Positions 1 through 4,935 of a stretch of 5,060 nucleotides of DNA are shown here, one piece after another. The stretch's first letter is position 1; each line of letters opens with the position of its first letter. The translations under genes and the position numbers were made by a program. Source of the stretch: Candidatus Bipolaricaulota bacterium (lineage in GTDB: Bacteria > Bipolaricaulota > Bipolaricaulia > UBA7950 > UBA9294); assembly GCA_020350845.1 (NCBI GenBank), contig CP070725.1, positions 1,408,887 through 1,413,946 on the forward strand, in the 5' to 3' direction. A model generated the notes under the pieces. The model made no database searches, was not told the DNA's origin, and saw nothing but the letters and a program-made list of their open reading frames with translations.

Positions 1-377
1 AGACGCCAGGCGATGTCAGCTGGACCGAACTGATGACGACGGACGTCGACGGCGCGAAGGCGTTCTATGCGACCGTCTTCGGATGGGAGATCGAGGAGAT
101 GGACATGGGCTCCGGGCCGTACGCGGTTCTCAAGGCGGGGGAGGAGCAGATCGGTGGGATCATGGGAATGCCCGAGTCGATTCCTCCGGGAACGCCGCCG
201 CATTGGATGAGCTACGTGACGGTCAATGATGTCGATGAGGTCGCCGAGAAGGTCAAGACGTACGGCGGGAAGCTCCTTGTCGCCCCGACTGACATCCCCG
301 GTGTGGGCAGGTTCTGCACGTTCATGGATCCCCAGGGGGCAGTGATCTCCGCGATCACCTACGTGCAAGAGGAGTAG
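1..377 (+). CDS. VOC (glyoxalase/bleomycin-resistance fold) family protein, 5'-truncated by window edge
   Basis: The frame is open from base 3, and 124 residues are visible before the TAG stop at 375-377. The ATG at 33 is an internal Met, not the start: the ten preceding codons (TPGDVSWTEL) belong to the first beta strand of the fold, which normally reads like 'SWxEL.T.D...A..FY..vFGW'. That strand, the 'DVDGAKAFYATVFGW' helix, the mid-domain 'PHWMSYVTV' strand and the late 'FMDPQGAVISAI' segment give the complete order of one VOC domain. Family members are metal-dependent lyases, isomerases or dioxygenases, or simple binding proteins; the substrate cannot be read from sequence. The Glu and His at the usual first and second metal-ligand places are present (WTEL, PHW). 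The last strand has Ser/Ala where many active members carry Glu, so a non-catalytic or binding role is possible. Family is secure, function unknown. No promoter is visible because the start is outside the window. Confidence 0.9.
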   Translation, partial: TPGDVSWTELMTTDVDGAKAFYATVFGWEIEEMDMGSGPYAVLKAGEEQIGGIMGMPESIPPGTPPHWMSYVTVNDVDEVAEKVKTYGGKLLVAPTDIPGVGRFCTFMDPQGAVISAITYVQEE

Positions 378-391
378 ACAGGAGGGCCGTC

Positions 392-591
392 GTGCGCGAG
401 GTCGGGCGCTCCGTCCGGTGCGCTCTGTGGGTAGCGTTCGTGTCTGCGGGGCCAACATCCTGCTGATCAACGACGGCCGCGGCGTCTTCGCCGACGAGGC
501 CGCGGACTTCAACGGCGACGGGATCGCCGACCTCTACCTCGCGAGCCGCGGCCCTCCGGACGTCCTGCTCTTCGGACGCCCGCCGATGTAG
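392..591 (+). pseudogene. Frameshifted small exported protein with an FG-GAP/VCBS-type Ca-binding repeat
   Basis: A GTG at 392 follows a good SD (GGAGG, 381-385, six bases away) and begins a signal-peptide-like stretch, MREVGRSVRCALWVAFVSAG, which then hits TGA in its own frame. From about 451 the next frame reads smoothly to the TAG at 589-591: ANILLINDGRGVF, then DFNGDGIADLYLA, then DVLLFG. The D-x-N-G-D-G-x-x-D loop followed by a hydrophobic strand is the calcium-binding motif of FG-GAP/VCBS (integrin-like propeller) repeats. Adding one G to the G-run at 448-451 would fuse the two parts into a 66-residue protein with a signal peptide and one repeat. Such repeats normally occur many times in a large propeller, so this is either a remnant after deletion plus frameshift, or a short gene carrying a sequence error. 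A GTG at 418 or 427 in the second frame could start an intact short ORF, but no SD supports it. Confidence 0.55.
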
Positions 592-597
592 TGCTGC

Positions 598-620
598 CGT
601 CGGCCGGCCGCTTGCCGACG
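598..620 (+). terminator. Hairpin after the FG-GAP remnant, possible terminator
   Basis: CGTCGGC at 598-604 pairs perfectly with GCCGACG at 614-620 around a nine-base loop. It begins seven bases after the remnant's stop. No T-run follows, so if it ends transcription it is not a classical intrinsic terminator. Confidence 0.35.
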
Positions 621-707
621 CGATGAACCCGCGGCGCCCGAGTCGCTACCTACCGTGCGGAATGAGCTCGCCGGTTCGCCCCCTGGGTACGCACTCCGTG
701 GCGTGTG

Positions 708-727
708 AAGGGGGCGGCCGGCCCCTT
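708..727. repeat. Short inverted repeat immediately upstream of the -35 box
   Basis: AAGGGG at 708-713 and CCCCTT at 722-727 form a 6-bp inverted repeat around an 8-base GC centre. It ends four bases before the TTGACA of the AOR promoter. The position would suit an operator or the end of an upstream transcript, but in such GC-rich DNA it may be chance. Confidence 0.2.
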
Positions 728-731
728 GGGG

Positions 732-761
732 TTGACAGCCCCCCCTCCCCCATGCTAGACC
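732..761 (+). promoter_or_regulatory. Sigma70-like promoter for the AOR operon
   Basis: A perfect -35 box TTGACA (732-737) is followed after 18 bases by TAGACC (756-761), with TGC directly before it, giving an extended -10 (TGnTAGACC). Transcription would begin near 768, leaving a leader of about 35 bases before the SD and the ATG at 803. The same layout with the same spacer length recurs at 3147-3176, which strengthens both calls. Confidence 0.6.
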
Positions 762-790
762 GACGAAGACACCAAGCCGATGGACCTGCA

Positions 791-796
791 AGGAGG
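791..796 (+). promoter_or_regulatory. Ribosome binding site fixing the AOR start
   Basis: AGGAGG lies six bases before the ATG at 803. It decides against the in-frame ATG codons further upstream at 623 and 662: using those would place the promoter inside the gene and add about 60 residues that do not resemble the family. Confidence 0.8.
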
Positions 797-802
797 CCAG
801 GG

Positions 803-2545
803 ATGGAGCGCATTCTCCGCATCAACATGACCGATCGAACGGCGACGTTCGAGCCGGTCCCCGACCGCTACGCACATCGAGCCGGACGGTGGCTCACCTC
901 GAGCATCGTTCACGACGAGGTCCCGCCGACCAGCCATCCGCTGTCGCCGGACAATGTGGTCGTCTTCTCTCCCGGGGTGGTCACCGGGACAGCGGCGCCC
1001 ACATCCTCACGGATCTCCGTCGGCGCGAAGTCCCCGTTGACGGGCACGATCAAGGAGGCGAACGCGGGGACCGGTTGGGGAGGCCGTCTCGCGCGGCTCG
1101 GGATCCGTGCGATCGTGGTCGAGGGCATGGCCTCCGGGGACGATTGGTGGCTGGTCAAGGTGTCACAGGACGAAGGCCGCTTCGAGCCCGCGGACGAGTG
1201 GAGCGGCATCAAGCTCTCGGAAGCCTACGCTTCGATCTACGAACGGTACGGAGGAGTGGAGGCAATCGACGTCTGTGCGATCGGCGTCGCCGGGGAGCAG
1301 CGCATGGCCGCGGCCGGGGTGTGCTTCAGCGACCGCGAAGGCCGTGCCAGCCGCTACGCGGGGCGCGGCGGGATTGGCGCCGTCCTCGGAAGCAAGCGGC
1401 TGAAGGCGATCATCGTCGACGACTCCGGCGCCGAGGGCGTTTCCATCGCCGATCAAGCGCTCTTCGACGAGGGGCGCAAGAAGGTCGCGGACGCGTTGAT
1501 GAGCCACGACATCACGAAGCCCAAGGGCGCGCTCAACACCTACGGAACCGCCGTCCTAGTCAACATCATCAACGAGGCGGGGGCGCTCCCGACGCGCAAC
1601 TTCCGTGAGGGCCGCTTCGACGGCGCGGAGAAGATCGCGGGGGAAGCGATCTTCGACGGGAACAAGGAGCGCACCGGATCTGAGCTGTACAACCATCCCT
1701 GTTCCCCAGGGTGCATCATCGCCTGCTCGAACGTCTGGCATCGGGAGGACGGCTCCGAGCACACCTCGTGCATCGAGTACGAATCCGACTGGGCGCTCGG
1801 GGCGAACTGCGGGATCGACGACCTTGACGCGATCGCGGAGATGAACCAGTTGTGTAACGAGTACGGCCTGGACACGATCGAGATGGGGGGAACGATCGCC
1901 GTCGCGATGGAGGGCGGGGTCGCCGCGTTCGGGGATGCCCAGCGAGCGATCGAACTGCTCCACGAGGTGGGCGAAGCGACCCCCCGCGGTCGCATTCTCG
2001 GCAACGGCGCAGTCGTCACCGGTCGTGCGTACGGCGTCGAGCGGGTCCCCCACGTCAAGGGGCAGAACATGCCGGCGTATGAGCCGCGCGCGATCAAGGG
2101 CATCGGGATGACCTACGCGACGACACCGATGGGCGCGGATCACACCGCGGGATACACCATCGCTCCCGAGATCCTCGGCGTCTCGGAGAAGCTCGATCCC
2201 CTCGATCCGGACAAGGCCTCCGTGGCGAAGGGGTTCCAGGAGGCGACGGCGTTCATCGATTCCACCGGACACTGCCTGTTCATCGCGTTCGCGATCCTCG
2301 ACATCGAGTCCGGCTTCGAAGGGATGATCGATGAGTGCAACGGCGTGTTGGGGACGAACTGGGACGCGGACGACGTCACACGCATCGGCGGCGAGATCCT
2401 CGCTCTGGAACGCGCGTTCAACCGGAAGGCGGGCTTTACCAACGTCCACGATCGACTCCCGGCGTTCATGGAGAGCGAGCCGCTCCCGCCGCACGATGCC
2501 GTGTGGGACATCTCCGACGCCGAGTTGGACAAGGTCAGCGAATAG
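803..2545 (+). CDS. aor: Aldehyde:ferredoxin oxidoreductase family tungsten/molybdenum-pterin enzyme
   Basis: This 580-residue protein spans the whole family and is close to the usual length of about 600. Family signatures in order: N-terminal pterin-binding domain with 'HPLSPDNVVVFSPGVVTGTAAPTSSR', 'VGAKSPLTGTIKEANAG' and 'GRGGIGAVLGSKRLKAI' (residues 45-203); 'YGTAVLVNIINEAGALPTRNF' (247-267); iron-sulfur cysteines C300, C304 and C308, with the fourth C491; pterin loops NEYGLD (352-357) and DSTGHC (486-491), versions of the family's DxxGL(C/D); and 'GADH' with H447 near the active site. Known members oxidise aldehydes to carboxylic acids in the cytoplasm through a bis-pterin W (or Mo) centre and one [4Fe-4S] cluster, usually passing electrons to ferredoxin. 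The substrate and metal cannot be read here. The first cysteines are spaced C-x3-C-x3-C rather than the C-x2-C-x3-C of the Pyrococcus enzyme, and His replaces Leu in the second pterin loop. No ferredoxin-like subunit is adjacent. It leads an operon with two MoaD-like genes. Confidence 0.93.
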   Translation: MERILRINMTDRTATFEPVPDRYAHRAGRWLTSSIVHDEVPPTSHPLSPDNVVVFSPGVVTGTAAPTSSRISVGAKSPLTGTIKEANAGTGWGGRLARLGIRAIVVEGMASGDDWWLVKVSQDEGRFEPADEWSGIKLSEAYASIYERYGGVEAIDVCAIGVAGEQRMAAAGVCFSDREGRASRYAGRGGIGAVLGSKRLKAIIVDDSGAEGVSIADQALFDEGRKKVADALMSHDITKPKGALNTYGTAVLVNIINEAGALPTRNFREGRFDGAEKIAGEAIFDGNKERTGSELYNHPCSPGCIIACSNVWHREDGSEHTSCIEYESDWALGANCGIDDLDAIAEMNQLCNEYGLDTIEMGGTIAVAMEGGVAAFGDAQRAIELLHEVGEATPRGRILGNGAVVTGRAYGVERVPHVKGQNMPAYEPRAIKGIGMTYATTPMGADHTAGYTIAPEILGVSEKLDPLDPDKASVAKGFQEATAFIDSTGHCLFIAFAILDIESGFEGMIDECNGVLGTNWDADDVTRIGGEILALERAFNRKAGFTNVHDRLPAFMESEPLPPHDAVWDISDAELDKVSE

Positions 2546-2598
2546 CGGAGAGGAAAACATCGCCGCGCCGTCGAGACGCCCGGCGCCCAAGTCGCCCG

Positions 2599-2892
2599 AT
2601 GACAGCCCTCCACCTCTACGGCAAGCTGCGAAGATTCGCCACGGAGCAGAGCCCCCGTGCCGCCTCGATCCTCCGTGTTCGCGTCGAGCCGGGTGAGCGG
2701 CTCGGCGATCTCGTCGATCGACTCGGGATCCCGCGGGAGGAGCTGGGGTCGAACCTGTTCGTCGACGGGCGCTATGCCTCACTCGAGACCCGCCTCGCGG
2801 CACCGCTGCGCATCGGGCTCTTCCCCGACGACATGCAGCTGCTCTACAAGTGGTACTTCCGTCCCCAGGAGGAGTCCCCCGATGCAGGTTGA
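2599..2892 (+). CDS. MoaD/ThiS-like beta-grasp protein without C-terminal diglycine, with DDMQLLYKWYF tail
   Basis: This 97-residue protein starts 53 bases after the AOR stop and overlaps the next gene by 11 bases. The beta-grasp pattern is clear: first strand 'LHLYGKLRRFA' (4-14), 'VRVEPGERLGDLVDRLGIPREELG' (27-50), then 'LFVDGRYASLETRLAAPLRIGLFP' (53-76). It aligns in order with the next gene product ('VMVNGR...DRVGLFPP'), so the two look like ancient paralogues. Where a sulfur carrier would end in GG, this protein continues with DDMQLLYKWYF (77-87) and a short polar tail ending DAG. It therefore should not be adenylated and thiocarboxylated in the usual way. Inference: a structural or maturation partner of the enzyme, or a partner of the second MoaD-like protein. 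The ATG at 2599 is the only plausible start in frame near the fold's first strand, but its SD is poor; translation may depend on coupling to AOR. Confidence 0.75.
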   Translation: MTALHLYGKLRRFATEQSPRAASILRVRVEPGERLGDLVDRLGIPREELGSNLFVDGRYASLETRLAAPLRIGLFPDDMQLLYKWYFRPQEESPDAG

Positions 2893-3124
2893 GGTCCGTC
2901 GGTTCGCGTCGCTCGTCCGAGAGGGCGTGCCCGGAAGGGCAGGCGAGCCGGCGCAGGTCGAGCTTCCGCCGTCGGCGACGATCGACGATCTCCTGGAGAC
3001 GCTCGAGCTGCGTCGGGAGGAGGTTCATCTCGTGATGGTGAACGGGCGCACCGTCTCCTGCGGCGATCACGTCCTCGGCGACGGAGACCGCGTCGGCCTC
3101 TTCCCGCCTGTGGGTGGGGGATAG
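2882..3124 (+). CDS. MoaD/ThiS-family sulfur-carrier protein with Gly-Gly-Gly C-terminus
   Basis: This 80-residue beta-grasp protein starts with 'MQVEVRRFASLV' and has the helix 'SATIDDLLETLEL' (31-43), then 'HLVMVNGRTVSCGDHVLGDGDRVGLFPPVGGG' (49-80). The ending 'LFPPVxGG' and terminal glycines are the hallmark of MoaD and ThiS. In those families an E1-like enzyme (MoeB/ThiF) adenylates the last Gly, which is then converted to a thiocarboxylate; MoaD uses it to build the dithiolene of molybdopterin. The length matches the family. A strong SD (AGGAGGAG, 2867-2874) sits inside the preceding gene, and the two genes overlap by 11 bases, indicating translational coupling. Its place in an AOR operon suggests it supplies sulfur for the W/Mo pterin of that enzyme (inference). 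No MoaE or E1 gene is in the window, so general cofactor genes must lie elsewhere. Confidence 0.85.
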   Translation: MQVEVRRFASLVREGVPGRAGEPAQVELPPSATIDDLLETLELRREEVHLVMVNGRTVSCGDHVLGDGDRVGLFPPVGGG

Positions 3125-3146
3125 CAGCCGATGGAACGGATCTAGC

Positions 3147-3176
3147 TTGACGGGATCGCCTGACAACTCCTAGGCT
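3147..3176 (+). promoter_or_regulatory. Sigma70-like promoter for the secreted-protein gene
   Basis: TTGACG (3147-3152) and TAGGCT (3171-3176) are separated by 18 bases. The predicted start near 3183 falls on the palindrome GCGGATCCGC (3183-3192), and the leader to the ATG is about 75 bases. The architecture matches the AOR promoter. It starts 22 bases after the last operon gene, so the following gene is its own transcription unit. Confidence 0.55.
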
Positions 3177-3258
3177 GCTTCGGCGGATCCGCGGCTCGTC
3201 AGCAACGCTAGCGGAGCGCCTCACAGGGTGTGTCGGAGAGCTGAGTGGAGGTGCTCGC

Positions 3259-4710
3259 ATGGAACGCTTCAAGTCTAGTGTCGGTGGCGCGCTGCTCGCG
3301 GCCGTCCTCGCAGCGCTGGTCTCGTTCGCAGTCCTGGGCGCCGATTGCACATGCGTCGTAGGGGACTGCTTCGAGGATATCGTGATCACGGGAGCGGGAA
3401 TGGATGCCGCGCGAGGCACGTATCACTTCGTCGGCATCGTGGACGGCAGGCCGTCGTACGAGAACTCGCAGGGCGTGGTCATCTACCACCGGTCGACTCG
3501 GTGGTACATCGACCAAGGGCGGGACGGCTTCTATCGCGTCTCCTCCAACGCGATCTACCCGCCCACACGTGGCTGGGATATCTACGAGGCCGGCGACATC
3601 CCCCTACCGCAACTCTCGGGGGGCGCCGAGTGTGGCGCACCTCCGGAGCTCTACGGCGTCGAACTGTACGCCCACGGACCGGAGGCGTGCTGCGGCGCCG
3701 GCTGGACAGCCGTCGGTGGCAAGGTTCGGCTCCGGTTGTACCCGTCACGTGCGTTGGCGGAGACCCCCGTCGTGACCATCATGGGCCACAACGTTCAGCC
3801 CACCGCCAATCGGGACGGCACAGTCTGGGAAGCGTACTACGTACTGACTGAGGAGGATCCGGAAGGGGATGTCGTCTTCACCATCGACTACGAGTCGATC
3901 GGCGGGATGCCTGGTCCCCAGGTGACGACCACGACGGACGGCTCGGGATGCATCTTCGACAAGACACCGCCCTCTGTGCCAGGCCCCCTATCGCCGGCCG
4001 ATGGATCGACCGTGCCGTCGGATAGCGTGACGTTCGAGTGGACACCGTCCATTGATGATCTGAGTGACCACGTCTACTACACACTGTACGTCTTTTATTA
4101 CACACTGTACATGACGGGCTTCGAGATCAACCTCGGAACAGCCGGCGGTTCGTGGACCTCGACAGGTCTCCCTGAGAGAACGTACACCTGGTACATGACG
4201 GCGAGCGATCGATCGCGGAACAAGTCCGCCTGGAGCCCGGCGCGGACGTTCACCATCGACTACCCGGACGGGCATCTGATCATCTCCCTGGACTGGAACA
4301 CCAGCTCACGAGTCGAGGAGGGCGGAGGATCGTGCTACCGCTTCGGGATTGGCCTCAGCTCGGCACCGGTGGCAGACGTCGAAGTCACCGTGGCGATTGA
4401 TACGCAGTTGAGGACAGAGCAGGGCCAACCCGGGGAGGATCTCGTGATCCTCTTCACGCCGAGCGCGTGGGGGCCAGAGATGGTCTGTCTGTACGCGGTG
4501 GACGACGGCATCATTGAGGACTATCAGCAGAGCTCCCCCGTGGTGACGACGTCCAGCGACGACCCCATCTATGACGGACTGATCAGAACCGTCTACATGT
4601 CGATTTGGGACAGCGAACTTGTTCCGTACGGCATCATCCTGCCAGCAATAGCAGCGGTTATCATACCGACGGTTGTCAGCCCCCCGCCCACGTGGTTCAC
4701 GTGGGAATGA
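3259..4710 (+). CDS. Secreted multidomain protein (unknown module, Ig-like, Fn3/Ig-like, Calx-beta-like)
   Basis: This 483-residue protein has an SD (GGAGGTG, 3247-3253) five bases before the ATG. A Sec signal peptide covers about 1-28 (basic n-region, hydrophobic 9-27, cleavage near LGA/D). Residues 38-121 form a module around 'ITGAGMDAARGTYHFVGIVDGRPSY', 'RWYIDQ' and 'FYRVSSNAIYPPTRGW', which looks like a recurring extracellular unit I cannot name. Residues 122-237 read as a bacterial Ig-like domain ('VVTIMGHNVQPTANRDGTVWEAYYVLTEEDPEGDVVFTI', ending 'TTDGSGCIFDKTPP'). Residues 238-334 resemble Fn3/Ig-like repeats ('GPLSPADGSTVPSDSVTFEWTP' to 'TYTWYMTASDRSRNKSAWSPARTFTID'). Residues 340-452 resemble Calx-beta repeats ('VEEGGGSCYRFGIGLSSAPVADVEVTV', 'YAVDDGIIED'). 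It is likely cell-surface or exported, for adhesion or binding; no catalytic motif is seen. There are nine cysteines, with C30, C32 and C37 clustered just after the signal. The C-terminus may be truncated by a frameshift. Confidence 0.85.
   Translation: MERFKSSVGGALLAAVLAALVSFAVLGADCTCVVGDCFEDIVITGAGMDAARGTYHFVGIVDGRPSYENSQGVVIYHRSTRWYIDQGRDGFYRVSSNAIYPPTRGWDIYEAGDIPLPQLSGGAECGAPPELYGVELYAHGPEACCGAGWTAVGGKVRLRLYPSRALAETPVVTIMGHNVQPTANRDGTVWEAYYVLTEEDPEGDVVFTIDYESIGGMPGPQVTTTTDGSGCIFDKTPPSVPGPLSPADGSTVPSDSVTFEWTPSIDDLSDHVYYTLYVFYYTLYMTGFEINLGTAGGSWTSTGLPERTYTWYMTASDRSRNKSAWSPARTFTIDYPDGHLIISLDWNTSSRVEEGGGSCYRFGIGLSSAPVADVEVTVAIDTQLRTEQGQPGEDLVILFTPSAWGPEMVCLYAVDDGIIEDYQQSSPVVTTSSDDPIYDGLIRTVYMSIWDSELVPYGIILPAIAAVIIPTVVSPPPTWFTWE
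4078..4110 (+). repeat. 12-base direct repeat with 21-base period inside the Fn3/Ig-like domain
   Basis: TACACACTGTAC occurs at 4078-4089 and again at 4099-4110, exactly seven codons apart, encoding YTLYVFY followed by YTLY. It looks like a small in-frame duplication in a strand that normally holds a single YTLY-type motif. The local sequence is AT-richer than its surroundings. Confidence 0.6.
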
Positions 4711-4723
4711 GCTCACCCACGTG
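4687..4723. repeat. Three-armed CCCACGTG inverted repeat over the stop codon
   Basis: CCCACGTG (4687-4694), CACGTGGG (4698-4705) and CCCACGTG (4716-4723) are perfect 8-base arms in alternating orientation. Arm 2 can pair with arm 1 (3-base loop) or with arm 3 (10-base loop). The second loop contains the palindrome TGAGCTCA (4708-4715), whose TGA is the stop codon of the secreted-protein gene. Confidence 0.7.
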
Positions 4724-4875
4724 CCGTACGGATCGACGACGTACGACTGGGACACCGGGGTCACCCAGTCCTCGATCCGCGACACCGCGGCCTGGATCCA
4801 GGCGACTACGTCGCCAATCTCCACTTCCAGGATGATTCGAGGCGTGAGATGTGCGTCCAAGTCGTCACGCCGTAG
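4706..4875 (+). pseudogene. Out-of-frame coding remnant, probable lost C-terminus of the secreted protein
   Basis: Just past the TGA at 4708-4710, the next frame reads ELTHVPYGSTTYDWDTG, then VTQSSIRDTAAWIQ to about 4801. The frame then changes again and reads GDYVANLHFQDDSRREMCVQ, then VVTP, to a TAG at 4873-4875. Both pieces are protein-like (alternating hydrophobic strands, Gly/Asp turns) and join naturally if one G is added at 4801-4802. Joining the first piece to the end of the preceding gene needs removal of one (or four) bases around 4706-4710. The two changes cancel, so the final frame is that of the 3259 gene. The likeliest reading is a C-terminal beta domain lost by frameshift; an unrelated gene fragment is also possible. 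I cannot name the domain. It has no SD and no good start of its own. Confidence 0.5.
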
Positions 4876-4895
4876 TTCATCTGCAGACACACGCA

Positions 4896-4926
4896 GGCGC
4901 CCGCCATACAGGCTGCGGCGGGCGCC
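4896..4926. terminator. Strong hairpin between convergent genes, probable bidirectional terminator
   Basis: GGCGCCCGCC (4896-4905) and GGCGGGCGCC (4917-4926) are perfectly complementary over 10 GC-rich base pairs with an 11-base loop. The plus side is followed by a pyrimidine-rich stretch (CATCTTCGATTACCTTCTCTT) that is not a true T-run. The hairpin lies 20 bases after the plus-strand remnant's stop and 9 bases beyond the minus-strand gene's stop. Confidence 0.65.
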
Positions 4927-4935
4927 CATCTTCGA

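Noticed and set aside
602..723. Two copies of GGCCGGCC (602-609 and 716-723)
   Set aside because: Eight-base palindromes made only of G and C are expected by chance in such GC-rich intergenic DNA; no shared flanking sequence.
623..802. Upstream in-frame ATG codons (623, 662) as the start of the AOR gene
   Set aside because: The extra 60 residues do not match the family, they would overlap the TTGACA/TAGACC promoter, and the ATG at 803 has a textbook SD and begins the expected first strand.
889..1608. 239-codon plus-strand frame within the AOR gene
   Set aside because: The translation is dominated by Arg/Gly/Pro, has no SD, and overlaps a clearly conserved enzyme domain in another frame.
1556..3166. 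536-codon open frame on the minus strand
   Set aside because: It lies antisense to the AOR and MoaD-like genes and its translation is Arg-rich low-complexity sequence without any family pattern; such frames are common opposite GC-rich genes.
3183..3213. Palindromes GCGGATCCGC (3183-3192) and CGCTAGCG (3206-3213) in the leader of the secreted-protein gene as operators
   Set aside because: They are short and unrelated to each other, and nothing links them to a regulator; only the overlap with the predicted transcription start is suggestive.
3334..3348. Lipoprotein signal (Cys30) in the secreted protein
   Set aside because: The residues before the Cys are G-A-D; Asp at -1 does not fit a lipobox, so ordinary signal peptidase cleavage is more likely.
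4306..4929. 207-codon minus-strand frame opposite the secreted protein's end
   Set aside because: No recognisable motif and no SD; it runs through the convergent hairpin, and the protein-like signal is on the plus strand.
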